From NCBI GenBank assembly GCA_964023275.1, contig OZ029914.1:34894424-34958423 (forward strand): a stretch of DNA of 64,000 nucleotides. Direction: 5' to 3'. This DNA comes from Norana najaformis (lineage: Eukaryota > Annelida > Clitellata > Crassiclitellata > Hormogastridae). A program made the position numbers and the translations under genes. This document shows positions 13,991 to 25,925 of the stretch, piece by piece (position 1 is the stretch's first letter; every line of letters starts with the position of its first letter). The notes beneath the pieces are model-generated. The model was not told the origin of the DNA and searched no databases. It was given only the letters and a program-made list of their open reading frames with translations.

Positions 13991-14030
13991 CTGCTGACGT
14001 AAGATGACGTCAGCAGTGTACTATATAAAG
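13991..14030 (+). promoter_or_regulatory. CRE palindrome plus TATA box of the transposon gene
   Basis: A 10-bp inverted repeat CTGCTGACGT / ACGTCAGCAG (13991-14000 and 14007-14016) includes a perfect CRE octamer TGACGTCA at 14005-14012. A TATA box (TATATAAA) follows at about 14022-14029. This would place transcription start near 14050-14060, roughly 90 nt before the ATG at 14145. The spacing is what a compact TATA promoter should look like. CREB/ATF-type control is an inference. Confidence 0.65.
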
Positions 14031-14144
14031 CGAGTCGGAACGGTTGAGCATTTACAATATTACAGACTTTGTGCGAGACAGTTTAAGTTACTGTTTTATA
14101 AAACTATTATTACTTTATCCATTTAGATACAATACAGAACAGTA

Positions 14145-15836
14145 ATGCCTCGGAAGTGCGTAAATACTGTGGACAACTTTTGTTACATTTGTGGGGAAGT
14201 GACATTTGCCAACCAGAAGAAAAGTATCACTTATCAAGTCAAGAAGGCATATCATGCTTACTTCGAATGCAAGGTTGGTGACCAAGACAAGCCATGGGCC
14301 CCGCATATATGCTGTGCTACATGTACAACACAGCTTTCAAAGTGGTTGAATGGCAAAAGACCATCAATGCCGTTTGCAGTTCCCATGGTGTGGAGAGAGC
14401 AAAGCAACCACGTAGATGACTGTTACTTCTGCTTGGTTCCTCCTCTTTCCGGTGGAATAACGAAGCAAAAGAAGTCGACAATAGTCTACCCAAACATTCC
14501 GTCAGCATTGAGACCAGTTCCACATGGTGATGGACTTCCTATTCCAGAACCTCCAGCAGAATATATTTTCCTTGATTCATCTTATGAGGACAAGGGTGAG
14601 CCGACATGTTCTTCTCCTGGTCCGTCAGCGTGCAGTGATCCCGATTTTCACTGTAGTGCATCATCAACCCCACACAGAATAACACAGGAAGAACTAAATG
14701 ACCTTGTTCGTGATTTGGACTTATCCAAAAACAAGGCAGAATTGCCAGGATCAAGACTCCAACAATGGAATCTTCTAGAAGAAGATGTCACAATTACTTC
14801 ATATAGAAAGCGCCATCAGCAGTTGGAACCTTTCTTTATGAAGGAAGGTAATCTGGTATTCTGTTCCAATATTGACGACCTCATGAATGCCTTACAGATC
14901 ACTCATGACCCACAAGAATGGAGACTCTTTGTAGACTCTTCAACACTGAGTCTTAAGGCTGTGCTTTTGCACAATGGAAACCGTCTTCCATCTATTCCAT
15001 TAGCGCATGCTGTCCACATGAAAGAGACATACGATAACCTAAAACAGCTACTGCATTCCATTGACTATAACAGGTACAAATGGCACCTGTGTGGTGATTT
15101 GAAGGTAGTTGCCATTTTAATGGGACTGCAGCAAGGATATACAAAATATATGTGTTTCTTGTGTGAGTGGAATAGCCGAGCAAGAGAGTTGCACTACGTG
15201 CGGAAGGAATGGACTCCCAGACAAAACATGGCAGTTGGACAGAAGAATATCCAGCACCCAGCTCTGGTCGAGGCTCACAAAATCCTACTACCACCCCTTC
15301 ACATCAAACTAGGTTTGGTGAAGAACTTCGTGAAAGCCATGGACCGCACTTCGCCAGCTTTTCGATACCTGCATGAAAAATTCCCTCGACTCAGCGAAGC
15401 AAAGATTAAAGAGGGAGTTTTTGTGGGTCCTCAGATTAGAGAACTCTTCAAAGATGACCGCTTCAACAACTTGCTGGAGGGTGATGCGAAACAAGCATGG
15501 AATGCTTTTCGTCTAGTGTCTACAGACTTTCTGGGGAATGTTAGGGCAGAAAACTACAAGGAACTAGTAGAAGACATGCTCAAGCAGTACCAGAAATTTC
15601 GCTGCAATATGTCTCTGAAGATGCATTTCCTTCATTCCCATCTGGATTTCTTCCCTGACAACTGTGGTATGGTTAGTGACGAACATGGCGAACGTTTTCA
15701 TCAAGATATCGCAACAATGGAGCAAAGGTACCAGGGAAAATGGTCCACTACAATGTTGGCTGACTACTGCTGGACACTCCGCAGAGATGCTCCCGAACAG
15801 CTGTATAAGAGACAGGCAAAAAAATCTAAGAACTAG
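14145..15836 (+). CDS. Putative transposase, single-exon 563 aa
   Basis: This is the only long uninterrupted frame in the window, and it lies between inverted repeats. The N-terminal 75 residues hold paired cysteines (CYICG near residue 13, then CK and CCATC), suggesting a zinc-binding DNA-recognition module. A second pair, CYFC, lies near residue 93. A Ser/Pro/Asp-rich linker covers about residues 135-180. The C-terminal half has LFVDSSTLSLKAVLL, then HLCGDLKVVAILMG followed by YMCFLCEW, later MSLKMHFLHSHLDFFP, and SDEHGERFHQD near residue 516. The Asp in FVDSS, the Asp in CGDLK and a Glu in DEHGE could form a DDE-type triad, but this is inference from order and spacing. I recall similar uncharacterised proteins in other invertebrate genomes. 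Start: first ATG after the promoter; no intron is needed. It looks intact and possibly young. Confidence 0.85.
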   Translation: MPRKCVNTVDNFCYICGEVTFANQKKSITYQVKKAYHAYFECKVGDQDKPWAPHICCATCTTQLSKWLNGKRPSMPFAVPMVWREQSNHVDDCYFCLVPPLSGGITKQKKSTIVYPNIPSALRPVPHGDGLPIPEPPAEYIFLDSSYEDKGEPTCSSPGPSACSDPDFHCSASSTPHRITQEELNDLVRDLDLSKNKAELPGSRLQQWNLLEEDVTITSYRKRHQQLEPFFMKEGNLVFCSNIDDLMNALQITHDPQEWRLFVDSSTLSLKAVLLHNGNRLPSIPLAHAVHMKETYDNLKQLLHSIDYNRYKWHLCGDLKVVAILMGLQQGYTKYMCFLCEWNSRARELHYVRKEWTPRQNMAVGQKNIQHPALVEAHKILLPPLHIKLGLVKNFVKAMDRTSPAFRYLHEKFPRLSEAKIKEGVFVGPQIRELFKDDRFNNLLEGDAKQAWNAFRLVSTDFLGNVRAENYKELVEDMLKQYQKFRCNMSLKMHFLHSHLDFFPDNCGMVSDEHGERFHQDIATMEQRYQGKWSTTMLADYCWTLRRDAPEQLYKRQAKKSKN

Positions 15837-15925
15837 TCTATGACCTGGTTTTTACAAATATTAACTGTAAGTGTATCACTATTGGCATGCATTGTGCGAT
15901 ATAAAATTACTTCATTTCAGATTAC

Positions 15926-15977
15926 AAAAAACTAGAGCCAATTCGGGATTTTCACTGTCATATTCGTGTTCAGCACA
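15926..15977 (-). repeat. Right subterminal inverted repeat of the transposon
   Basis: Reverse complement reads GTGCTGAACACGAATATGAC and further in ATTGGCTCTAGTTTT. It is the partner of 13754-13803. Confidence 0.85.
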
Positions 15978-16050
15978 TACAAATTGATAAGAACTGACTA
16001 ATTTCATTTCAGTAACATGACTTTTGTAAAAATTTGTTGTCCAGTGATAT

Positions 16051-19000
16051 AGAGGGAGTTCGTGAGGTGGGTCCAGCCCAATAGCTGTCAAAGTAGTAGG
16101 CGGTGGGGCCGCTTTTATGGTACGCAACCCATTGAATGTCAAAGCCGTATATTAATCCGCCGTTTTATAAATATGCATGATCCTAAAGTTTGGACTTGGA
16201 TTGTGTATTGAGTGTTATGCAGGGTCCTTTCGATTGCGGCTGTGGCTTAAATAGGTTCCCACTTGCCAAGTGAATCTCACCGATACTTCAGTCGCTGCGC
16301 AGTATAATTTTATGGTATTTCCATATCATTACTTCCCAGCATGATTGCCTGCCTGGCAAGTGGGTGAGGCAATTGAATATGCCAATGTATCGTTGATGAT
16401 GAAGACACACATAAAACTTGGTCCTCATCGTTAACAAGACTACGCTCAGCAGTTGCCACTGGAGGAGATAATTGGAGCTGCAGAGATGTCTGGAGCCATT
16501 TGCTTACTCTATTCTACTCCGATATCAAGTCTTAACCAGTTAGGTGTTTCCCCTTCAACTTCCACACAGCTCAGACCAAGCGTTGAAGTTCGGTATTGAT
16601 TATAACTAGTAAGTTACCTAGCTGAATATTTTATAAGCCATTCTAAGTATCTGTCGAAGGCGCTCCTCGCCAGCATAAATGATGTTTAGAGTTCATCAAG
16701 AACAAGAACAAGAAGCAAAAAATGCCGAGATAAATGGACAAGTTACCAGTGGCGGGCTGTCTCATTGGATGGCTCTCGCGCACCCATAAAACCTAAACAA
16801 AGAAGTTCCGCACAAACTTGACCTTTGACACCTTGTTCAGGGTTCCTGGTCCGTGTCGCACTGAGTACCATCATAATGATCAAAATTTGATTTTAAATAG
16901 GCCCTTAACCGTTTTCGGCAGTAGGCCTGTAGTTTATGCAGGATATAATGATCCTGTATTCCACGCATTTATCTATGATTGTTGCATTTAAGGATTTGAT
17001 CCGGTTGTGTTTGTATTCAGACCCTTGTATGCAAGATCCTCCTCATCAGCATCTCTGGCACTCAGTAACTTAGCCCACATCCCAACTTCATATCTGGTAC
17101 CTTCAAATGTTCATAAAGTATTGACTGTCAGTTTTTCTCTTTCTACTTTTTCCAAAACATCAATGTGGTCTAGTCGTACAAAAGATGGCATATATTAAGA
17201 GTAACAAAGATATACCATGGATGTGTTATAGCAAAAGCTTGATGATCAGGGCCATTTTAATATAAGCGAAGTCAAAACTATAGACATCAAACTGCATAGC
17301 GTACGATGTCTTTGTTGCGGCTGCCTGCAATCGTAACCGTTAGCGCTAGGTGCAGTCGGCGTAAAAATTAGGTAAGTATGTATTGCTTACAAATGTATGT
17401 TCTACATTCGTGAATAATGTATGATCTATGGTTACAAAGAAGAAACTAGACATTTATTTAGCGCCTTCCAGGAACGTATTTGGCGATCAAGTTTTTTTAC
17501 TAAAAAACTGAATGTTCACAAATTAGTTTGTAATATTGTAGGTTAAACTAAATAATAAAGTCGTGATTTTTTGTACATATTCACGCCTCTAAAAGAGAAA
17601 CTAATTGACCGACTAAGGAAGCAACAGAAGGCAAACTAGCAACAAGTAATTCTGATGTGTTTTCGACCTAGGCGCAGAATTGGGGAATTGGGAGTACCGT
17701 GAGCGAACAGATCGAGACAGAAAAAGCTTGCCGGTATAATAGACACAGCCGACAATATCAGGTAAAGGAATATCTATTGTACGACCGGAAACATGTTGAA
17801 CTAAAATAAAGGCATTAGTTCCAACAACGACATGGTGCGATGGCAGACTAAATTGAGGATGAATGTGTGAAAGAGAGGAGTTGTAAAGATGAGAATCGCA
17901 GTAAATGATATGTACAACGTCATTTTGTTTTTAACCTGTAAGGGGTGACAACATGCAGTGAACAGGTGGCTTGACTGATGAGCACATATGGCCAATCTTA
18001 GAAAAGTGAGACGCACAACGAGTATAAAAGACGGAGCCAAGAGTCACAAGAAGACAAGTCAGGAATCTTCAGCTTATTGGCCGATTCATAGACTCAGTGC
18101 ATTTAAAGGGTGTCAGTTCTACGTTAGTTGTGGAACTATGTTTGAATCTTGCTAAAGAGAAATATGCAATGAAGTTTAGGAAAATGAACAAGCCGGTAGA
18201 TTGAATGAATGGACAGCAATAGGAAAAACAGGAGGCTTGCCAAAAACTAGTTAACTAAAATAAAAATATACTAGAAATCTTTAAAAGGAAATTTCACCAG
18301 CCGAATTTAAAACCAAAACAACACGTAGTTAAACTTCCGGCAACTGTGTATTTTTAACTTTAATTCAGAATCATCAGAAGCCACTGTTAACATAATTAAT
18401 ATACACTGATCGTGAATAAACAATTATTTATTTGGCTACATACAATGCAATAACCTGTACAATGTCTAGTTCTTTATACATAGTCTGATAAGGGCAAGTT
18501 TCATAATTATACAACAACGTATTTAACCTCTCCAACGCATTTTAATGGCGCTAAACATCCTAATGGTGTTATTAAATTATTTAATGTAATGCTACATGTA
18601 ATTATGTGTCGGTGATAAAGTGTCGCGTGATGAAGTGTCGCATGACTAAATATCACCCTACCCTTCCTACCAGTACAGTGGGCATTTCCTTCATTCAGCT
18701 CAAATCGCTACGCGGATAAAACTTATTGTTCTTAATTAACTATAACACCATTTAGACTATGGTAGAGCGTCTTCGAAAAATACTAGAGTGCGCTACAAAT
18801 TTCAATTACCTAACTAATTAAACAACCGCTGTTCTTCTTGTAATTTCTTTTTCATTCCTAACTGAAAGCAACACTGGAGAAAGAAAATTATTATCCGGAC
18901 TCTTTCACATACCTTCCCGTACTTTTCAAAAACTACATTTTGCACAAAAACATTGGAAAGTTTTGAATATTTGGTTTGACTTATTTTTTACCAAAACCAT

Positions 19001-19750
19001 AGAAAGTCGTTTAATTTTAATTGCTGACACGTCCAGATGGTACGCCATATGGCATAAATTACATGCAGACTAAAGTACACGATCTCACTGTATTGTATAT
19101 TAGCCTATTGTATTGTATGTGTCGTGTTATAGTATTCGATTTGCAGAACAAACTACTCAGTTTCTCATATAATACCAGTATAGGCTAAATAGGTCAAATG
19201 TTTCTTTTGATGGTTTGTTTGCAGCAAGTGTTTGATCATAAATTATTCGGAGCAGTATTTACTGATAAACGGATTACTTTGCTGCCTTTTCTGGACTCTA
19301 AATCTAAGGCCTTAGGCTATTAAAGTGTTCCTTAGTTCGTCAAGTTTCAGAAAGCGCTAAATAACTGCCTTCTGCATATCTTGATTTAGGCCCGTTTTAA
19401 ATGGCAGCCTTGAAATTTATGAACACCTTTATTTCACAACAACTGCAGAAACCAAATACAGCAGAAACATAATTGTTTCAATAATTCAGTGGACAATGTG
19501 TCAATATAAAATTGGCACAACAACAAAAATCGGACGGGAGAGAATATTAAAGAAGAACTAGGATAAAGAAGAGGCACGGATCACTTCGAGACTCGCTTCG
19601 GCAAGGAATAAGGACAAAAGTCCTTTGTAGTCGTATGTTGTTAAACACTTTCACGCTGACTTTGTGTCAACGGACCAAAGAAATCCGAAGTATGTAACTT
19701 GCTATCGAACATCCACTGTAAAATGTGCAGCTTCTCTGTTTTACCTGAAA
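16051..19750. other. Geneless stretch
   Basis: No exon or RNA gene was recognised. About 16340-16560 holds a copy of the dispersed repeat seen at 3090-4050. The rest is AT-rich with short open frames on both strands and no protein motif. From about 19420 the sequence resembles that just 3' of gene C (about 29600-29840), which marks the left part of the tandem duplication. Confidence 0.45.
16340..16560. repeat. Dispersed repeat, continuous copy
   Basis: It contains 'ccaatgtatcgttgatgat' and 'gactacgctcagc' close together, followed by a shared 'ccagttaggtgtttcccctt'. The split copy lies at 3090-4050. Confidence 0.55.
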
Positions 19751-19755
19751 ATTCG

Positions 19756-22700
19756 TCAAAGTATTCCCACGAAATATTGGGTGGATTTAATTCTCTTTCT
19801 CCGAGAGCAGACTTCTAGAAATTCGCGATGAGCGCTTCCACGCTCCACTGTGAGTATCGCATCACGACTCAGGTACTTGAGGTCGTCGTTATGGAAATGA
19901 CGAGCCATTAAGATATTGATGGCTGACTGATCAAAACGATGGCATCCAGCCCAAACATCTTTACCTTTGAAGTTGCAAGCCAACTGGCGACCAGCAGCCA
20001 TGCATTCCACTCTCAGTGCACATAGAACCCACCAGATCACGATCCTCGTATAGACTTCTTCTGTTCGATAGAAAAAGATGCTGTTGGCATCGCGCTGTTC
20101 CGTCATTCTGGCTGCTGAAGCTGAGATGGGAAGGAAGCGATACATTCCCGGATGCGTGGCAGCAAAGTTCGAGTGATGGGAACGAGCGAAGGCGAGAATT
20201 CCGTTGTTTTCGTAGATTTGATCCAGGACAGAAGTGAGGTTGCCTGTGTTGAATCGAACTGATGAGTCGATCCAAAAGACACCTGGAAATTCCGTCAACA
20301 TTTTCTGCAACCAAAAAAATACCAACTTCAACCACACGCTTCTAAGTAATGTATTTAGATGTAACGTAACATTAAAGCTACGCTATCGTTAAGGAATGTA
20401 ATAGGTATTTGTACGCTTAGGCTTGGGATTGAAGCTGTTTAAATGCACATTTATATATCGTCTATTCAAGAATTTCCTCAGAGATGCTCCCGACCTGAGG
20501 GAAAAAGACCACTACCAAATAAAATGGTCTTTAAGCCCCGGCGAATGCAGGCAGAGAAAGGTCAAGAAGGTCACGCCGCAGGTTGCGAGACAGTCTTTTC
20601 CAGAAGGATAATGTACTTGAAGCATATGTAACTGAATTCAAACTACTTGTATGTGTACTATAACGCCGTTGAATAACGTTACATGAATATCCAGATATTA
20701 CACACGAATCTGCACGAATGATTTGGGATACAGAACAATTTCAGGCAAAGCTACAAGTCATCAATGCAAAGATAGTTCATCGGTGACAGGCTTTCAGCCG
20801 TTAATCTAAAAAGTTCAGACATAGCTGAACGTGTACAATGTACAATTTTAAATCTGAGATGACAGTCACGCATAATGGGACGCTTTGTGAATTTGACTTA
20901 CATGTACAATGATCGGTTTGAAGGAATAGAGCTTTAGACCTCTGACGTGTGAAGGATACTGACTATAGTTGAAAACCCGGTATATCACGTTACAGATATC
21001 TTGTACCTTAAACACAAAACCTGCCAAGTCATTTAGTTTTCTAAAAATGTAAAAGTATTGTGTCTGTTAAAATGTGAAACATTATAACAGACATAATGTG
21101 TCACTTTTAGCTGATTTTATTTCAATGGCACAAGCCCCTATATTCTATTTCCATAGTTCGTCTTTAACACAAAATTTTATTTGAGCAGGAGTGCCATGTT
21201 TATTTATACTTAATTCTTGTATTTAAATAGCATTGTTCTTGTTACTTGAAGCTGTTTAAGTTGATGGGCTGCAAATCCCAGGTAGACTTATTTCCGAGGT
21301 CTGCGCGTTAATCATCAGTTCATAAGGTCTTTATGAATTAATGATCTGTTCGGATACCTTTACTTCAGTGGCTTATTCTCGAGGTTTTCAAATCTTAATG
21401 ACCTGCATATTTATTACGTGTTTCTTTAGGTCTCTACACATCAACAATCTTTGAGTAATACACATAATAACACTTGTGCTTTAATGATCTATTCATGAGG
21501 TTTTATACCTTAATTACTTGTTCACGAAGGTTATACCAAAATATCTTAAGCTTGGTATCTGAGTATCTTTGTATGCTAATGACTTATTTCTGAATCTTTA
21601 TATATCAGTGATCTTCTAGTGATACCTGTAATACCTGTTCTTCAATTAACTGTTGCCGACGCCTATACCTTAATGATTTCATCCTGAGGCCTGTTTTCGT
21701 TGAGGTCGTAGAAGTAGATGGACTGGTTGGGAAAATGGCGCTGGACGTTGCCTATGGCGTCCATTGCTGTGTGAAAGTAGCCGCCGTTTGCAGCTGTTAC
21801 GAAGACGAACTGGTCGATTGCGCGTCGATCAAGCGGAACGAAGTTCGTCAGCGGAATTCCAAAAGAGGCCAGATCGGCGGCCGAGAAGTTGAAAGAATCC
21901 CCGCGGTTCGTCGTTTCATTCTCCCCGAGAGGCGAATGAGAACAGTATCGTGGATTTGACCAGTTGATGTCTAGGCATTCGTCAAAAAGAGGCATGGCTC
22001 TGCCCTTGTGCTGCGCGACAACGAAGAAAACAACGCTTCAGTTCATTTTGTTCAATTGATAGTTAGCATGAAGTAAAGCTCTTATGCTCCGTAGAGGAAC
22101 GTAGGGAAAGCGTTCTTTTATGGTTTTCATTTCAGTGACCCTGCATACAGTTTTCAACATGCTTTAATAAAACAGAAATGTTATGGAGTTCCTTTGTTTT
22201 TATTTAGCTTTTTAAAATCAGTTTGCATTTTAGTACGATGTAACGTAGGCCTAAATTAGCATAAATAATTAGTTTGGTTTAACACTGATCTCTGGTAAAT
22301 GAGTGGGTCGGATTGGGTCGGGTAAGAATTTACCTGGTAATGCTGTGTCCGGTATGTGATAGGTTGGATCCTTAAAAATTGATCCATGGACAACTCTGGA
22401 CTGATTCAATGATTTGCATAAGTAAATTAGATGTCTTTTCTGAACGTCAAAAATGACAGTACGTAAAATACAATGAAGTACCAGCAAAATGTTGATGCCA
22501 AAGGTAAACTCGGAAAGTATCGAAGGTCCCTTAAACAGCGTCACCTAATTTAGTTCCGGGGTGAAGGATTTCCTAGGTGCTTACAGACTAAGTCAACAGC
22601 AACAATCAATCAGAAATCGTGTCAAGTGAAATTCACAGCGGTGTACAGTGCACTATTTAAATGATTATGGCGAGCGCTGTGCGAAGGAGATTTGCCGAAC

Positions 22701-24321
22701 TTGAATAGAAAAGAATTGGTTTTGGCAGAAGGGAGAAGATGACAATATACAGGGCGGCGCCAGGTTATTTTGCGCCTTAGGCGGGCCTTCCATCTGGTGT
22801 TCCTACCCCTTAAATTAACCTTCAATGCACGGATGCATTACATCAGAATTGTGACCCTGGATGAGAAGGCCTATTATAAGTCGGAAAATCCGCACTGCAA
22901 CAATGCGCTCAGAAGGAGATTAGGCACATAGGTCCGGAATAGTTCTGTGTAGGCTTGTTGTATAAATGGTACCAAGAAAGAACAGAATCAGACAGCAGTA
23001 CACTGAGGCACACTGTTTATAAACCTTTAATATACGGAGCAAGCTAGCCAGCCAATGTGCTTCTCCTTTTGATCTTCGACCTGAGTTCAAATTCCAGATC
23101 CCTCACGTGAAATTTATAACAGATGGCATATTGGAAGCATTCCGTTGAGCTTTTAGGTGGGTTTACATTTAATTGACTGAAATAAATACTGAATAAGGAT
23201 TGTATATAATGTAGTTAAAGTAGGCTACTTAATCATGTAAGTTTCTGTACTACGTGAGCTCCTTTTTGCCACTCCAAAATTGTGCCGCCATAGACGAACG
23301 CCTAGTTCGCCTAATAGAGGCACCGGTCCTGACAATAAGGGCTTGTCGTTTGGTTGTTGTTCTGAATGTGCGCAGGTCAGGCACGCAGCTGATGCTAAGA
23401 CAATCCCATGCGACGTAGACAGAATGTGTACAAGAAGGAAGTTGTTGCTTTCGTGATAAATGGTATCTGCTCCTTCAATCTACTTAGCTACCTGTGAGTG
23501 AATTTCTTTAATTATCTATCAGTATGAATGTTTTCTTATAATACTAACCGGCACTTGCAGTGCTGCTTACAAATGTTGGTGGCTGCCTTATTAGCTCAAC
23601 AAATTTCAAATGTTCACTCCAGTAAGGAAATATGGTAGCAAAGCCGTAGCACAGACCAATAAAGAACTAAGGTACAGATAGATGGTATATCAATTATATA
23701 TTTATACTGACCTATTTATAATTATTTGTCTATTGATGATTATGTGCGATAGGGATGTCTCAGTTTTATAGTTAAAAATAAATCATTAGGCCAACTTACG
23801 CAGCGTCTTATTCATGTTATATACAGTGTATATTCTTAGCTCAATAGTCCATGTAATTGTTGCCAGAGGTTAGAGGAGAGGCAGAAAGTCTATGTAAATC
23901 TATTCCAGCTGTTCAGATCAAAAACTATTTAGGAAACGGATTGTTTGAAATGCGTTGCGTAAGGTTTCATTAACTTTAAGCGTCTCTGGGTACATATCTT
24001 AAAGGGGTTTTATAAATACTCTAAATGGATGAACGTACCTCAGACATACATGTAGATAAGGCAATAAAAAGACTTTTTCTTAGGAACATAATGAGTAATG
24101 TACGATCAATGTACCTACGAAATAAAAAAAATAAATATAGGAAACTATTGCTTCGAAAAATTTTGCATATGCGTAAGTTGTGACCAATTTACCTCGAAGA
24201 CAATCATTTGGATTCTCGTTTTACCGCTGTAGACAAACCAGAGGAAGAAAATTCCGAAAGTGATGAGATACGCTAGGGTCGGTATCCTTGTCCTTTTGAA
24301 TCTGAAAGTAGCTAAATCCAT
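19756..24321 (-). CDS. DUF1647-like type II membrane protein, gene B (4 exons)
   Basis: Predicted exons are 24321-24193, 22010-21669, 21006-20902 and 20304-19756, all phase 0 with GT/AG sites, giving 374 aa. Exon 1 (43 aa) is MDLATFRFKRTR, a hydrophobic segment LAYLITFGIFFLWFVY, then SGKTR: a textbook signal anchor with positive charges on the cytosolic side. Exon 2 has the cysteine pair (DECLDINW, RYCSHS), an NETTN glycosylation site, FVFVTAANGGYFH and IYFYDLNE. Exon 3 (35 aa) begins VQDICNVIYRVFNY and ends KPIIVH. Exon 4 carries FPGVFWIDSSVRF, NLTS, HSNFAATHPGM and CHRFDQSAIN, ending in STQYFVGIL. The domain order fits DUF1647. A lumenal Golgi/ER glycosyltransferase role is inferred. It is the tandem duplicate of gene C and has a hairpin 5' of its start. 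Confidence 0.87.
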
Positions 24322-24607
24322 TTTAAAGCACGTTAACTTTTTAGCCTACCATTTGCGAACATGTGATCACTTTATACCGCCAAAAAGCTACTTCGTAACA
24401 TGAAAGCACATGAATTGCGATTTAAATCATGCATATAGGTTCGTCTCGTGAGAAAGCAAGACGAGAACTCGGTCCTATAGATAATCCGGCAGCAGTGGCT
24501 AATACAAAGGCGTTCATATTGCACAGAGAAAAGCGTTTCAAAGATTGAATTTCGCGGAGAACTACAGTATTATGCCAGTGCAAATAGAGCAGGTGCCTCG
24601 TGAAGAA

Positions 24608-24665
24608 AGCGAAGGCGGAGCTTGACATACTTGTTCAAATGGATTTTCGAAGCTCCGCCTTCGCT
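24608..24665. promoter_or_regulatory. 16-bp inverted repeat upstream of gene B
   Basis: Arms AGCGAAGGCGGAGCTT (24608-24623) and its exact reverse complement (24650-24665) are separated by 26 nt. They lie 287-344 bp upstream of the gene B start codon. The matching place upstream of gene C (about 36293-36350) keeps the left arm in part but the right arm is degraded. A regulatory role is only possible; it could also be a transposon trace. Confidence 0.5.
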
Positions 24666-25113
24666 CCGGGCAAGTACGAACTAAAGTCTGTACACAATGA
24701 TTTGCATATAGACGTATAGAAAATGGCAGTTTGTTGTAGATGGAATGTAAACATAAATGCGAATGTATATGTAAATGTAATTCTCCGAAATTTCTAGCGT
24801 CACATAAGAGCTGAGTCAGGGAGATTAGCTTAAATATCTGGCTATATCAAATCAGAGGAGTGCTCAGGTTGAGTGTTCTTAAATTCCCACTGGCCCAGTT
24901 GGATACGCTATCCTTCCTATTTCCTCGAAAGTGTGTAAGTCAGTAAGTAGCCTTTATTAGCATGTGACAAGCGCAAATGCATTAAGTGATATGGAAAACA
25001 GCATCTTCCAAGAAAAGGGGCGGTGTTACTGGGGAACGTGATCGCCCGAGACTTCAGTACAGTAGACGATTATAAAAAAATGCCTCAACGATCTTCTGAG
25101 ACTCACTTGGCTT

Positions 25114-25392
25114 TCAGAACCATTGTTCTCTGCTGATATATTCCTCCGTCACTTCCGAAGAAAGCCTCGGCTGTTCGACGTGACACAGAAGGTTTAGCAC
25201 CGAGTACTGTTTCGAATAGGTCGACATGGTAACCCAATCGGAACTAAAGTCGCTCATTCTGTGTGTGCAGCCTAAAACGTCCACGCTCGACCCTAGTCCG
25301 ACTTGTTTCTTCCTTGACTTCATCGACGCGCTACTGCTTTTTCTGGTACCTCTCTGTAATACGTCGCTTACGGATGGAGTTCTATCAGCCAA
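25114..25392 (-). CDS. Possible small protein or first exon, unrecognised
   Basis: A 92-codon frame starts MADRTPSVSDVLQRGTRKS, continues through a Ser/Lys-rich part (SSASMKSRKKQ) and ends SREQWF. Codon use is mixed rather than repeat-like and the composition is protein-like. The region is absent from the duplicate upstream of gene C, so it lies in sequence inserted or retained only beside gene B. No family is recognised and no promoter is evident. It could be an exon of an unseen gene, a retrocopy fragment or chance. Confidence 0.25.
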   Translation of the reverse strand: MADRTPSVSDVLQRGTRKSSSASMKSRKKQVGLGSSVDVLGCTHRMSDFSSDWVTMSTYSKQYSVLNLLCHVEQPRLSSEVTEEYISREQWF

Positions 25393-25719
25393 TCAGAAGC
25401 GTGCAATCGTACGGTCATCGCTGAAGATGCGGTTATGGACATCAACAACTACAGATCCGACTCGAATTTCAGTTTTCTATTAAAATAATCGAGAAAATTG
25501 TATCTGAGCACATACAAAGCCATATGCTGCCTACTTTGTACTTATTTAAGAAACATTTGCGTACACATTTTAGCACAATTTCCAACAGTTAAGCTAATTT
25601 TGTTTTTTTTTGTTATTCAACTTTGTTTCTTTTCGTTTGTTTTGATTATGTTTCTGTATTATTTCTCCTTTAAATGTATTAAATGACATATTTTAGTTGA
25701 TATTTCTTTAGCTGGTCAT

Positions 25720-25925
25720 TCGCCATATGTACATTTGTAATAGGTTATGGGTGGATCCATTAAGCGGAACTTCGTCCTTTCGGATCTGCCTTTTGATACC
25801 CATCTAGATGGTGCACGCTGTTTATAAGACTATCTTTGATTATTTGTTTGAACGGCTTCTTTTTTGTTATTTCTCTGTTGTCTGTTGATTGGTTTCAATA
25901 AATGAATAACTACCTACCTACCTAC
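25720..25925 (+). mobile_element. Retroelement 3' end with (CTAC)n tail
   Basis: The sequence 'tttcaataaatgaataacta' leads into a short cctacctaccta tail at about 25913-25925. This is the typical 3' end of a non-LTR element. It directly abuts the reverse transcriptase remnants at 25926. No coding part was identified. Confidence 0.4.

Larger units (their letters stand above)
13695..16046 (+). mobile_element. Apparently complete DNA transposon (2352 bp) with CACTG ends
   Basis: Both ends carry the inverted 12-mer CACTGGwCAACA (13695-13706; reverse complement at 16035-16046). It is flanked by 'atat' on each side (13691-13694 and 16047-16050), a candidate 4-bp target duplication. A stronger subterminal inverted repeat lies inside: 13754-13803 matches the reverse complement of 15926-15977, with core GTGCTGAACACGAATAT and later ATTGGCTCT. 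Between them are a promoter and one uninterrupted 563-codon ORF. CACTR ends and short target duplications recall the CACTA/EnSpm group, but that assignment rests only on the termini. The (AT)-rich flank makes the duplication length uncertain. Confidence 0.8.

Noticed and set aside
20016..20237. Plus-strand frame conserved opposite exon 4 of gene B, and likewise in A (4820-5041) and C (30192-30413)
   Set aside because: It is the antisense shadow of exon 4. Its conservation follows from the coding strand.
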